This document shows, piece by piece, positions 10,204 to 21,731 of a stretch of 64,000 nucleotides of DNA. Every line of letters starts with the position of its first letter. Position 1 is the first letter of the stretch. The position numbers and the translations under genes were made by a program. Source of the DNA: Cordylochernes scorpioides (taxonomy: Eukaryota > Arthropoda > Arachnida > Pseudoscorpiones > Chernetidae); the NCBI GenBank assembly GCA_030710605.1, contig CP092869.1, positions 11,185,425 through 11,249,424 of the forward strand, given 5' to 3'. The notes under the pieces were generated by a model. It saw only the letters and a list, made by a program, of their open reading frames with translations. It was not told the DNA's origin and did not search any database.

Positions 10204-11119
10204 CTAGCGGATGTGTACACGGCTTCGCCCGGGTTTTATCCGAGTGAAAGTTTGCCTAACGAATATTATTGATAATAATATTCGTAAACACAGAATATGT
10301 GTGTGTGTCTGTTTGTTTGTTTGTCCTTTATGCCTGACCAAACCACTCATTGGATCGCCATGACACTTTGGGAAGTTATTTAGTATAGTACTGGGAAGGT
10401 TTCTAGCAAATAAAATTTTTGAAATAACTTTTCGCCTAGAAATAATCAAGATAAATATTCTAATTTATCTGTTATAATTCAACAATCTGCTCTAAATATT
10501 ATCATGATGATACGATGATTTTGTAATGTATAAAATTAGGAAAGACAAAATTCAGGATGACACGACAATTTATTTGAGACAAGAATAATGATACAATTCC
10601 AAGGCAAGATACTATTCCTTTAACTTCCAATTACCGAGGGAACCAATTAATAATGATTTTATTCAACTTATCGAGTATTTTTCAAGGGACCGGGAAAAAA
10701 TGTTCATTTTATCGAGAGATTCGTTATACAAACCTTTACTCGGGTAAAACCCGGGCGAAGCCAGGTACGTCCATACAAGAATAATGATACAATTCCAAGG
10801 CAAGATACTATTCCTTTAACTTCCAATTACCGAGGGAACCAATTAATATTGATTTTATTCAACTTATCGAGTATTTTTCAAGGGACCGGGAAAAAATGTT
10901 CACTTTATCGAGAGATTCGTTAGACAAACTTTTACTCGGGTAAAACCCGGGCGAAGCCGGGCGGGTCCGCTAGTATTATATAAATATATGACGTAACAAA
11001 TTATATTATCATTATTATCATAATATTCTGTGTGTTCCCGAATATTATTATCAATAATATTCGTTAGGCAAACTTTCACTCGGATAAAACCCGGGCGAAG
11101 CCGGGTACACATCCGCTAG
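10204..11119. mobile_element. Helitron-like non-autonomous elements with hairpin-CTAG ends
   Basis: At least three 3'-type termini are visible: 10204 (minus), 10973 (plus) and 11119 (plus). Each has a GC hairpin (CCCGGGCGAAGCCGGG or close), about 10-12 bp, then CTAG, then T. Hairpin plus CTRR before T is the hallmark of Helitron 3' ends. The segment 10,590-10,760 is repeated almost exactly at 10,780-10,955, giving a tandem copy. No coding capacity. Confidence 0.65.
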
Positions 11120-11164
11120 TATTATATATAATATAAATGAGTTTTTAAAATTGTAAAAAAAAAA

Positions 11165-11235
11165 ATGCATCAGCCGGGAATCGAACCCAGGCCTCCCGCG
11201 TGGCAGGCGAGCATTCTACCACTGAATCACCGATG
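11165..11235 (-). tRNA. tRNA-Gly (anticodon GCC)
   Basis: 71-nt sequence that reads as a eukaryotic tRNA-Gly(GCC). The acceptor arms pair GCATCGG with CTGATGC (one G-U), followed by discriminator A. The A box is around GGTGATTCAGTGG, the anticodon loop CTGCCAC, and the T arm (GGGTTCGATTCCC) has an intact B box. A run of nine T follows the 3' end directly, a good Pol III terminator. It lies between Helitron-like pieces. A second, less well-paired copy at 63907-63977 has similar flanks (TTATAARRAATGGCCATATTTGG side), so the locus has been duplicated together with its surroundings. Confidence 0.85.
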
Positions 11236-11357
11236 CTTATAAAAAATGGCCATATTTGGGTATTCATTCCATTCCGGATTACTCCGCGTAAAAAAAAAAG
11301 TTCATCAAATGTTTATCGCGAAACAGACAGACATTGACTTTTATATATATAGAGATA

Positions 11358-11628
11358 CTAGCGGATGTGTACCCGGCTTCGCCCGGGTTTTATCCGAATG
11401 AAAGTTGCCTAACGATTATTATTGATAATAATATTCCGGAACACACATAATATTATGATAATAGTGATAATAATATTCGTTACAATTTATATTTAAATAA
11501 TATATAAAATATATTTTTCGAGCAAACATATCCACTCTCTCTAATGAATAGATTTTTAAAAAGATATATATAAATAAAAATATCTAGAGATAAACTACAC
11601 GATCTTAGCCAAAAGGCCGAGAAACGAT
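11358..11628 (-). mobile_element. U2 snRNA-headed, Helitron-ended element, copy 1
   Basis: On the minus strand the element begins at 11628 with about 28 bases matching the start of U2 snRNA (CTCGGCCTTTTGGCTAAGAT). It continues AT-rich, repeats GAATATTATTATCAATAAT, and ends with the GC hairpin (CCCGGGCGAAGCCGGG) followed by CCGCTAG at 11358 and then T. The first bases, A|TCG, also suit a Helitron start (A|TC). A very similar element lies at 12350-12606. No coding. Confidence 0.65.
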
Positions 11629-12349
11629 ATTTTATAAATAGAGATGACTAGGCTTATTGTGTCTTCTGCTCGAGTGAATGTTTCGCTGGTAGAATTTTGT
11701 ACCTGCCTACTGAAAATTATTATCTGGCTTCGCCGTGGTCTGCTTTAGTGAATATTCCCCTAAAAAATTTTGTTTATGTCAATAAAGCATGATACAGCAA
11801 TATTGTCATCATCCTTTCTGACTAAAAAAAAAAAATTGTTGCTCAGTACCTGGTTATTATAATTTTTCTTGGTTAAGGCGCAACAAAAAAACTCTTCCAG
11901 ATTTAACTCTCAGTCCTGTTCAAATTTCAGCTAGATTGGTTGCATATTGAGAGCAGGCATAGCTGACAAACATATATATATATATATGTTCCCGGCTTCG
12001 CCCGATTTTTACCCGAGTAAAAGTTTGCCTAACGAACATTTGTTAAAACGATTCTAGCAAACATCCAATCCCAATACTGAATCTACACTTGTCTATACCT
12101 CGATAATTTGAAAATTTTTCCAAGTCCCTTTAAAAATACTCGATAAGTTGAATAAAATCAATTTTAATTGGTCCACTCGGTAATTTTAAGTTGAAGGAAT
12201 AGTATCTTGCCACAAACGAACATTTGTAAATAACTGTATTCAGCGAATGTACCGGCTTCGCCCGGTTTTTACCCGAGTAAAAGTTTGCTTAACGAACATT
12301 TGTTAAAACGATTCTAGAAAACATCCAATCCACCTATATATAGATTTAT
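11629..12349. mobile_element. Decayed Helitron-like repeats
   Basis: Contains degenerate GC-hairpin blocks at about 11,990-12,010 and 12,243-12,270 (GGCTTCGCCCG...ACCCGAG), each followed by GTTTGCCTAACGAACATTTG-type sequence. No intact CTAG end and no gene. Confidence 0.5.
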
Positions 12350-12606
12350 AGCGGATGTGTACCCGGCTTCGCCCGGGTTTTATCCGAGTGAAAGTTTGCC
12401 TAACGAATATTATTGATAATAATATTCGGGAACACATAGAATATTATGATAATATAATTCGTTATATCATATATTTATATAATATATGAAATTTATTTTT
12501 CGAGCAAACATATCCACTCTCTACTGAATAGATTTTTAAAAAGATATACAAATAAAAATATCTAGAGATATACTACATGATCTTAGCCAAAAGGCCGAGA
12601 AACGAT
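12350..12606 (-). mobile_element. U2 snRNA-headed, Helitron-ended element, copy 2
   Basis: Same organisation as 11358-11628. The U2-like head starts at 12606 (minus) and the GC hairpin end is at 12350-12390, with the terminal CTAG changed to CTAT. The two heads agree over their first 28 bases and both carry T for C at U2 position 5. Confidence 0.65.
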
Positions 12607-13739
12607 ATTTTATATATAGAGATGACCTGGCTTCGTGTGTCTTCTGCTCGAGTGAATGTTTCGCTGGTAGAATTTTGTTCCTGCCTACTATTAATCATTA
12701 TCTGGCTTTATCCGTGGTCTGCTTTAGTGAATATGCCCCAAAATAATTTTTTTAATGCAATCAAGCATGATACGGAAATATTGTCATCATCATTTCTGAC
12801 AAAAAAATATTGTTGCTCAGTACTTGGTTAAATATAATTTTTATTGGTTAATTTGCGACAACAAAACTCTTCCAGATTTAACTCTCTGTCCTGTTCAAAT
12901 TTCAGCGAGATTAGTTACATATTGACGGCGTGCATAGCCGACAAACATATATATATATATATATATATGTTCCCGGCTTCGTCCCAAGTAAAAGTTTGCT
13001 CAACAAACATTTGTTAAAACGATTCTAGCAAACATCGAATCCCTACTGAATCTATACTTGTCTACCTTCTCGATAAATTTTCCCGGTCCCTTGAAAAATA
13101 CTCGATGAGTTGAAAAAAAATCAGTATTAATTGGTCCACATGGTAATTTGAAGTTGAAGGAATAGTATCTTTCAACAAACGAAGATTTGTAAATAACTGT
13201 ATTTAGCGAATGTACCCGGCTCGTACAGTTTTTATCCGAGTAAAAGTTTGCCTAACGAACATTTGTTAAAACGATTCTAGAAAACAACCAATCCACCTAT
13301 ATATTTATTTATAAACGTATATAAATATAAATATTGTTATATGCGTTTAAATATTTTTTGAAACACATAATTTTTTGAAAACATTTAATATATTTTAAAT
13401 AAGATATTGTCACTTTTGTGAATTTGATAATTAATTATTTCTTTTTTCTCACAGTGAATTATATATATTAATTTAAAATTTCATTTTTGTTATCATCATC
13501 ACATACAATGTAATTTTTTTATATAACAAACGATAATAAACAACAACAATTAGGGGCTCAAAAATCATTTATTATGGTTAGCAGCTCCGTAAATAAAGAT
13601 ATTTTCATAACAACAATTAAAGTTGCATCATCATTTTTATAAAACAACAGCAAATTAAATTAACAATGTAAAAATATATTTTAACATTACATTTTAACAT
13701 TCAACACAAAATCGTTACAATTTTTTATTTAAATATATA
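12607..13739. other. Helitron-like relics to about 13.3 kb, then AT-rich sequence without a gene
   Basis: 12.6-13.3 kb repeats the order seen at 11.6-12.3 kb (GCTCGAGTGAATG block, TATATA tract, GGCTTCG hairpin remnants near 12,970 and 13,215), so about 1 kb has been duplicated. 13.3-13.74 kb is AT-rich with nothing recognised. Confidence 0.45.
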
Positions 13740-14335
13740 TTAATATTGAAATGCCAAGTATTTTTTACGTCATTGGGATATTATATTACTGATTTCTCAA
13801 ATTAAATTTATTTTACTTGGAAAACATTTTAAGCATTGTTACAATTTATAAATATAATTTCACCAGACGCCGCTAGAGGCTCTGCTTGCGAGTGAAAGTA
13901 GAAAATTTGCAAATAAAATTGCAAAAAAATATTTATTTCAAATCAAATTCAAACCAGAAATCTTCCCAGTAATATATTAAATAACTTCCTAAAGTTTCAC
14001 TGCGATTGGATAATCTTACCTTTTAAAAACATTCATCGTGTGAACAAACTAACATTCATCGTGTAAACAAACCATGTGTTAATTATTAACCAATCAAATT
14101 CATTTATCGTCGCGACCAGTGCTGCGCCCAAGCGGTAAAAGACTGGAATTAACGCTTTTTGTTTTTTTTATTAAAAAAAAACATTAACTTTTTTAGTTTT
14201 CTGAATAGCCTATATGTTAAATGAAATCTTCAGTTACCTACATGCGAAATTCCATAATGATTGAGTCAGTAGATTTTGCGTGAAGCGATAACAAACATCG
14301 AATTCGCATTTCATTTTTATAGATATAAGGAAAGG
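13740..14335 (+). mobile_element. Non-autonomous Helitron fragment related to the 36-40 kb Helitron
   Basis: 13,740-13,975 matches, in reverse, 40,365-40,560 at the broken edge of the coding Helitron, including CCAGACGCCGCTAGAGG. The copies part company after ATTCAAACCAGA, where the coding copy enters helicase-type sequence. A further block (GCGGTAAAAGACTGGA near 14,130) recurs at 37.2 kb. No coding. Confidence 0.55.
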
Positions 14336-14599
14336 ATAGATTTTAAAAAACTCATGACTATAATTAGAGTGATAAAATTTTGATAATAATAACCTCCGCC
14401 TTTGCTGGTCCCTAGCCCGGATGAAAGGAGGAGGGGGAGCAGTAAAAAGCTCGCTAAAAAACCTGGGCTTAGCTGGCCCGGATGATAGTACCCTGTAAGG
14501 GCTTCAGGGATACAGGATGAGCAGCGTTTGTACTCCATGTTAGGAGCGGCTGCACATGGCGTCTGTTCCTCATGCCAGAGGCGGCCATTTCATTTGGAA

Positions 14600-14753
14600 T
14601 TAGTTTGGCAACGCCAACTATTTATCATCATCACTGAATAGCATTCAGAATTTGCATGTAACTTAAGAAATAAACAATAAGTTTTGTTTACCGCGTCTTA
14701 TTAAATTTACATAGACTATAAAGAATATTAAAGTGTAAACGAACAACATAACA
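14600..14753 (+). repeat. 5' LTR of Gypsy C (outer ~20 bp missing) and primer site
   Basis: Matches 18832-18984 with very few differences, ends in ATAACA and is followed at once by TGGTGGCAGCG. The first bases present in the 3' LTR (TGTAATGTATAATAAAC) are absent here; the SINE-like host sequence joins at TTAGTT. Confidence 0.85.
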
Positions 14754-14858
14754 TGGTGGCAGCGATAAGTCTATCGTTTTAAAATATAAAAATATAGGTA
14801 TAATAACTATTTTAATTTTTTTTATATTTTGCTTTCTCATAAATTATAAAAGATAATT

Positions 14859-17800
14859 ATGAATAATTTACCACCGCCTTCTGCGTTTACAATAGATCAA
14901 AATGATCCTAATAAATGGCCAAAATGGCGTAAAAAATTCGAAAACTACATCATAGCAAGTGATCTTGATTCAAAAACTATACAACAACAAAGGGCTATTC
15001 TATTACACATTATTGGCGATTCAGCGCTTGAAATATATAATACATTTGGTTTTGAAGAGAATGCGCAAAGCCCTACTATCAAAGATATTCTAGATAAATA
15101 TGATCAATATTTTAGACCATTTAAAAACACCATATATAAAATATACATTTTCTTTACTTGTGAACAAAAGCTAAATCAAACTTTTGACGATTTTGTCGCA
15201 GAAATTAAAAGTAAGGCTGAAGACTGTGAATTCGAAAATATCAAAGATTCTCTTATTAGAGACAGAATTGTTCTGGGTTGTAGGGATACAACACTTAGAG
15301 AAAAATATTTACAGAACCCCGATTTGACACTGTCATTGGCTATTAATCAAGGTCAGGCGGCTGAGGCATCGCAAAAAGAATTAAGAAACATTGAAAAAGA
15401 TTCAATTGATGCTATAAGGAAAAACTTTAATGAAAAATATAAACCTACCACCTCTTTGAAGAATAGCTACACAAGTAACCCAGTTAGAGCCAATTTTAAT
15501 AAATCGATCAGGTGCTCAAAATGTAACATGGCTCATGACTTTGGAAAGTGCCCTGCATATGGAAAAGAATGTTACAAGTGCAGACGGCCAAACCACTTTT
15601 CAAATTGCTGCAAAAATAGAGCAGTTAGGTGTATACAAGAAATTGAGGAAGAAAAAGATAACCTACTGATTATAGACTCAATCATGGTCGGCCGAGTGTT
15701 AAGGAAACCGTGGAAGGAACTAATTTACATACAAGGACATCCTGTTGATATTAAACTTGATACAGGAGCAGATGTAAATATTCTGCCGGAAAGGCTAATT
15801 AAAAAATGGCCTAATATGCCATTCCTGGAAACAGCAGATTGCAAAATATATACTTATACAGGGCAACAAATCCCAGAAGTAGGAAAATGCCAGCTAGATT
15901 GTAAGACGAAATACGCTTGCAGAAAAGTAACATTTTTAATTGTTAACAACTCAGCAGTTCCTATACTAGGTCTGGATGAGTGTGAGAAATTAAATTTAGT
16001 AAAAAGAGTGGAAACAATAAGTGATATCAGCGTTACTCTTACAGGACTCTTGGATGAATATAAAGATGTTTTCAAAGGAAATGGCCATTTGAGTTATATG
16101 TATGACATTAAAATATCGGACAAGGCGGAGCCTAAAATAAGTCCAGCCAGAAGACTACCCAGAGCATTGCTTCAACCAGTAAGGAAAGAACTGTTTAAAA
16201 TGGAAGAAGGCGGGATTATCGAAAAAATAGAAGAACCGACGGTATGGGCGCACCCAATGGTAGTGGTAAAGAAACCATCGGGCAAATATCGGATATGCAT
16301 TGACCCAAGGGAACTGAATAAATGGGTCTTGAGGGAGCATTACACCTTACCTGCACCTAAAAACATTTTGGCAGAAATACCTAAGGCTAAATTTTATTCT
16401 GTATTAGATGCGAAATCTGCATTTTGGCAAGTGCCGCAAAGTGAAAATACATCTAAATATTTGGTGATGAGTACACCATTTGGGCGTTATCGAATCTTGA
16501 GGCTACCATTTGGAATTTCCAGTGCACCTGAAATTTTTCAAAAATTTATGCACAAGATTTTTTGTGATATCCCTAATGTGGTCTACTATATAGATGATCT
16601 TCTAATATGGGGTAATTCAATTGTGTGAAGATCATAACACTACTCTAAAAAAGGTTTGGATTTGGCCAGATAAAATAGACTGAAGCTTACATTAAATAAA
16701 CTTCAAATGGCCACAGGGTTAGTAAAATTTTTAGGTCATACCATCTCACAGGAAGGAATTTTACCTGATCAAGATAAAGTTAGAGCCATTCAAAATATGC
16801 AAATACCTAAAAATAAGCAAGAATTGCAAAGGATACTTGGGACCGTAACTTATCTAGCCAAATTCATACCATTAAATACTTCTAATATGAGAAACCTGCT
16901 TAAAAAGGATATAATCTGGAATTGAAATATTGCAGCAGATCAAGAGCTGAATTTTATCAAAACTCTCCTAACTAGTCCACCAGTATTGAGACACTTTGAT
17001 CCTAATGAACCACTAGAACTTTTTGCTGATGCAAGCAAAGATGGGTTGGGTGCTATACTAATGCAAAAAGAAAAACCTTTATCTTATGCATCTGCATCTC
17101 TCACTTCTCCGCAAAAACATTACTCTCAAATTGAAAAAGAATTATTGGCTCTTTATTTTGGATGTAAAAGGTTCCATTATTTCCTTTATGGTAGAAAATT
17201 TACTGCATATACAGGTCATAAACCCTTGGTTTCTTTATTGAAGATAAACTTTGATCAAATGTCACCTAGACTTCAAAGGTTGTCATTGTATTTATTAAAT
17301 TATCAATTTGAATTGAAGTTCATCCCAGGAAAGAGTATGATACCTGCTGATACCCTTTCCAGACATTTCTTGCCCCAGGAACAAATGGTAGATAAAGAAT
17401 TAGACTTATGTACTCAAACGTTTGTTTTAAATGTTGAGATCAAAGACCAGAGATTAACGAGACTACAGGAGGATACTTTAAATGATAAAGAATGCTGTTT
17501 GCTGAAGCAATATATTTTAACAGGTTGGCCCTTACACAAAAAGAACTTGACTTCCAACCTCAAACATTATTGGGAATTCAAAGAAGAACTTCATGAATGG
17601 CAAAACTTGATCTGCAGAGGTAATAAACTTCTAATACCAAAAACCCAAAAAGGCGATATTTTAAAGATACTCCATGCTTCACATCAAGGTATAAACAATA
17701 CAATTGCATTAGCCAAAAGATCCATTTACTGGCCTGGAATGAATAAAGAAATTGAAGAATTAATCAATAACTGTTCAATTTGTCAACAAACATCAAGAGC

Positions 17801-18794
17801 AAATCTTAAAGAACTTATGCTTCCACACCAAGTACCTGATTATCCATGGCAAAAGGTAGGGATCGACATTTTTCAAATAGAAAGCTCAAAATATCTCTTA
17901 ATAGTGGACTACTTCAGCAAATACCCAGAAATATATCAACTCCAAGATATGACAACAGACACCATAATAAGGAGATTAAAGAGAACTTTCTCGAACTTTG
18001 GAATTCCTGAAACTTTGGTGAGTGATAATGGGCCTCCATTCTTTTCAAAGGAGTTCCAGAACTTTACTAGAACTTGTAATATAGTCCATGTAACATCTAG
18101 TCCTTACCATGCACAGAGTAACGGGATGGTAGAACGAACAGTTCAAACTTTAAAGAAATTGATAAAGAGATGTGGGGAAGAAAGTACAGACCCCTACTTA
18201 GCTCTTCTCAACTTACGAAACACACCACACAATAATTTGCCATCACCTGCACAAATTCTGATGTCAAGGAATTTAAGGTCTATAATACCCTCGAAGACAT
18301 CCCAGTTCGTGCCCTCCATGATTAACAATGAGGCGATCCAGAAACAGCTAGTTGATAATCAAGTTAAAATGAAAAACTATTATGATAGACACACTAGACC
18401 GGCAGACCCATTATCTATCAAGGATAGAGTTTGGTTTCGAAAAGATAAAAGATGGATCCCAGGCCAGCTGGAAAACCAAGCCAATGAACCCCGATCCTTC
18501 TACGTGAAAGATCAAGAAGGAAATGAATATAGAAGAAATAGTATTCACATCCGCGAGGATAAACGGAGTGAAACAACCCACACAGATTGGGAGAAACCAG
18601 AACAAGCTGATTTGCAGGACCTGGAGGAATCCCCATCACAGCCTACATCTTCTGGACAACTCTCTTCTCCTGGATCCCCGGAGAACGTGACCACCACAGG
18701 ACCCCCAGAGAGCTGTACCAATGGTTCCCCAGGGAACCTGATCACAACCAGATCTGGTAGGGTGGTTCGACCCCCACGCAGATTGAACCTTTGA
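14859..18794 (+). pseudogene. gag-pol: Fused Gag-Pol of Gypsy C (broken)
   Basis: The ATG at 14859 opens an uninterrupted 589-codon frame: Gag, two zinc knuckles (CSKCNMAHDFGKC, CYKCRRPNHFSNC), then protease (DTGADVNILP) in the same frame, and RT as far as YYIDDLLIWG. Gag and Pol are therefore one ORF in this element. Several small indels and stops follow at 16,620-16,700. The frame reopens at 16707-16925, has an in-frame TGA at about 16,923, then is open again at 16986-18794: RNase H (ELFADASKDGLGAIL), the integrase zinc region (HASHQG...CSICQQ), core motifs (VSDNGPPFF, YHAQSNGMVER) and a Pro/Ser-rich tail. One RNase H catalytic Asp reads Gly (YTGHKPL). Confidence 0.85.
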
Positions 18795-18811
18795 TGGTTG
18801 AAGAGGGGACA

Positions 18812-18984
18812 TGTAATGTATAATAAACTTTTAGTTTGGCAACGCCAACTATTTATCATCATCACTGAATAGCATTCAGAATTTGCATGTAACTTAAGAA
18901 ATAAACAATAAGTTTTGTTTACCGCGTCTTATTAAATTTACATAGACTATAAAGAATATTAAAGTGTAAACGAAAAACATAACA
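18812..18984 (+). repeat. 3' LTR of Gypsy C
   Basis: 173 bp, TGTAATG to ATAACA, preceded by the purine tract. Pairs with 14600-14753. Confidence 0.88.
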
Positions 18985-19105
18985 GTTGGCCTGCCACTGA
19001 GTAGTGCTCCCAGTCTTGATGACAAAGGCAGACGCAATCTACTTCAGCCAGACACCATCAAGGGTCACAACTTGATAACCTAATATGATTGAGTGGAGAT
19101 AAGAA

Positions 19106-19653
19106 AGAAGAAGAAGAGAACATTTATTAAATCAATATGACTTGGCAAACAATCACTAGGGCAGAAGCAGGGTGAAGTTGGGTATTTAGAGTCACTATTT
19201 AGTAATTATTATCATTTTGTAACTCCAAAATATGCAAAATGTTTTTTTTTAAATATAATTTTAGTTATTGACTAGCTTTTATGTTAATATAGATATTCAA
19301 CTACCTATATGCAATTTTTTCTAATGGTTTTCAAATTTCAACAAATGATTTTTCGAACAGAAAGTGTGTTTTTCACGACCCATTTATGTCCTTTTAAACC
19401 ATATTTTATTTAAAAAAACAAAGGTATTTTGATTTTAAAAACAAAGGTTTTTTTTGAAGGAAAAAGGTAAAAATAACAACAACAACAACAAAAAAAGAAA
19501 ATTCCGTAAGAAACAGACCAAAGTAAAAAGACATTCATACATCGAATTTCATACAGTAAAGACCTAGTAACTGTGCATAGCCGTACTCATGAAACGTACA
19601 GAAGTAATCAGCAATCCGGTATATATAGATTAATTAACCAATAATTTGTATTA
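19106..19653. other. No gene recognised
   Basis: AT-rich with A/T homopolymers and an AAC-repeat near 19,470. Nothing further identified. Confidence 0.5.
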
Positions 19654-19810
19654 CAGTAGAACCTCAATGAGAGGACACTCACACTATAGGACAGTTTTCA
19701 TCGTCAAAATTGCCATTTTTACTATTCAGAAACTCTCTAGTAAGAGTAAATCTCTCCTCAAAGGACAATTTGGCTCTGAAACTAGATGTCTTTTACAGAG
19801 AGGTCTACTG
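19654..19810. mobile_element. pogo/Tigger-type MITE
   Basis: 157-bp element with ends CAGTAGAACCTC / GAGGTCTACTG, between TA dinucleotides (19652-19653 and 19811-19812). This terminus and the TA target are typical of pogo/Tigger-type DNA transposons. No coding capacity. Confidence 0.8.
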
Positions 19811-19972
19811 TATATATAATCTAAATATCATTTGGAATATCACAGAGAGATAAAATAGAGGTAACCGAGGGCTCCTGGAAAATAAATCGCTAACTACCCG
19901 GGTTGTACAGCTACAGTCTAGAATTCTAGTCATGGGGAGAACAGATTGCTGCGTAAACCAGATAGTTCCAGG

Positions 19973-20218
19973 CCGGCAGTGAGTGAGGAAGTAGAGACAG
20001 GACTGAAGTCTTGTACTCCAAGTAGTGTTTGTAGCCTGTGTCATATAAAATCTGAACAGAGGAATAGGATATGATCTACAATTTGTGACTTTTCCTGGCA
20101 GTGAGTCAGGAAGTAGAGGCTGTAGGTCTCAAGTCTTGTACTCCAAGTAGTGTTTGTAGATGGTGTAGTATAAAAGCTGGATAGAAGAAGAGGAGGTGGT
20201 CTACAGTTTGTGACTCTT
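19973..20218. repeat. Tandem duplication of a ~120-bp unit
   Basis: Two head-to-tail copies share GGCAGTGAGT, TCTTGTACTCCAAGTAGTG and CTACARTTTGTGACT. Function unknown. 20219-20603 contains nothing recognised. Confidence 0.75.
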
Positions 20219-20783
20219 CCCGGCAATGGGGATATGTTGGATCTCAATGCCAGAGATCTACAAGAATGGTAGTAGTGGTCATTCCAAGACGAATTTTAGA
20301 CAGGAATGTCCTAAGGCGGATAGGAGATATAGGTGTTACTTACTGTTCACAGCAGAGCAGCAAGAGCCTCGAAGTTATTATCTAATGAGATAGAATATGG
20401 TGATTACAATGTCGAGATTATATTGTACAGGTAACAATGGCAAGTTACTTTATTTTTGGAAAATGAAACCTACTCCCACGTTTATTTTGTACAGATTTAT
20501 ATATGGAAGAATTTGTATTTATATTTTACATACTAAATATGGAGAAAATAAATTATATCTTTTAGGCATTAGGAAAATTATGACATATATATATGAAAAA
20601 ATAGTACAAATGTAACATTGTACTGGGATAAGGTGCATAAATTAAGAAAAAGGCATCTCCTTATCGTGCAACTGAAAGTTGCTGATGGCTGGCGCCATCT
20701 ATCCGAATAAATATCAACTATTCTCGTTGATTTTTAATTATTCCAGAATTGGCCAAATACCCATTCTTGATTAATCAAGAAAA

Positions 20784-20831
20784 GCTAACCACGGACGCGT
20801 TTCGGGCTGTTGGCCCTCATCAGCGTGGTGC
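20784..20831 (-). ncRNA. Hammerhead ribozyme (type I), intact core
   Basis: On the minus strand: stem I strand ACCACG, core CUGAUGA, stem II GGGC-CAACA-GCCC, core GAA, a minimal stem III (A-U and C-G closing a GC loop), cleavage triplet ending in C, then stem I partner CGUGGU. All conserved core bases are present and stem I pairs over 6 bp. The very short stem III is typical of Penelope/retrozyme hammerheads, which are thought to work best as dimers. Confidence 0.88.
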
Positions 20832-21126
20832 AAGCTGTACCTCAACGACCAAAAAAAAAATTGGTCATTAAGGCATCCTGAAAAATCATGAAACGGGTAG
20901 TTAAGGCCAGAATTGCGTGAGGACGCTATACAATGTGAAAAAAATAGTACAAATGTAACATTGTACTGGGATAAGGTGCATAAATTAAGAAAAAGGCATC
21001 TCCTTATCGTGCAATTGAAAGTTGCTGATAGCTGACGCCATCTATCGGAATAAATATCAACTATTCTTGTTGATTTTTAATTATTCCAGAATTGGCCAAA
21101 TACCCATTCTTGATTAATCAAGAAAA

Positions 21127-21174
21127 GCTAACCACGGACGCATTTCTGGCTGTTGGCCCTCATCAGCGTGGTGC
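21127..21174 (-). ncRNA. Hammerhead ribozyme, copy 2, probably inactive
   Basis: Same fold, but GAAAC reads GAAAU, the base before the cleavage site region is altered (GCAUUU on the plus-strand complement), and one stem II pair is lost. Stem I and CUGAUGA are intact. Confidence 0.75.
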
Positions 21175-21469
21175 AAGCTGTACCTCAACGACCAAAAAAA
21201 AAATTGGTCATTAAGGCATCCTGAAAAATCATGAAACGGGTAGTTAAGGCCAGAATTGCGTGAGGACGCTACACAATGTGAAAAGAATAGTACAAATGTA
21301 ACATTGTACCTGGATAAGGTGCATAAATTAAGAAAAAGGCATCTCCTTATCGTGCAACTGAAAGTTGCTGATGGCTGGCGCCATCTATCGGAATAAATAT
21401 CAACTATTCTCGTTGATTTTTAATTATTCCAGAATTGGCCAAAAACCCATTCTTGATTAGTCATGAAAA

Positions 21470-21508
21470 GCTAACCACGGACGCGTTTTGGCCCTCATCA
21501 GCGTGGTG
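21470..21508 (-). ncRNA. Hammerhead ribozyme remnant, copy 3
   Basis: CUGAUGAGGGCC is retained, but the stem II loop and return strand are deleted, so GAAAC is joined almost directly to stem II. Not expected to cleave. Confidence 0.7.
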
Positions 21509-21683
21509 CAAGCTGTACCTCAACGACCAAAAAAAATTGGTCATTAAGGCATCCTGAAAAATCATGAAACGGGTAGTTAAGGCCAGAATAGCGTCCTCAC
21601 GCAATTCTGGCCTTAACTACCCGTTTCATGATTTTTCAGGATGCCTTAATGACCAATTTTTTTTGGTCGTTGAGGTACAGCTT

Positions 21684-21731
21684 GCACCACGCTGATGAGG
21701 GCCAACAGCCCGAAACGCGTCCGTGGTTAGC
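21684..21731 (+). ncRNA. Hammerhead ribozyme in the inverted copy, intact core
   Basis: Same sequence as copy 1 but on the plus strand: ACCACG, CUGAUGA, GGGCCAACAGCCC, GAAAC, GCGUC, CGUGGU. All core positions are conserved. Confidence 0.88.

Larger units (their letters stand above)
14600..18984 (+). mobile_element. Ty3/Gypsy retrotransposon C
   Basis: Plus-strand element: 5' LTR (14600-14753, missing its first ~20 bp), primer site TGGTGGCAGCGATAAG from 14754, fused gag-pol 14859-18794, purine tract GAAGAGGGGACA before the 3' LTR (18812-18984). It lies inside a SINE-like copy. Several lesions in pol make it a dead copy. Confidence 0.88.
14386..19105 (-). repeat. SINE-like repeat, copy 2, split by Gypsy C
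   Basis: Left part 14386-14599 and right part 18985-19105 together make one reversed copy of the family. Compared with the uninterrupted copy at 35.3-35.6 kb, the break lies in the GGAGCTAAGTCGGCC region. Confidence 0.75.

Noticed and set aside
12577-12831. 84-codon frame over the U2-like head
   Set aside because: It reads antisense through the U2 part and is unlike any known protein; a chance frame.
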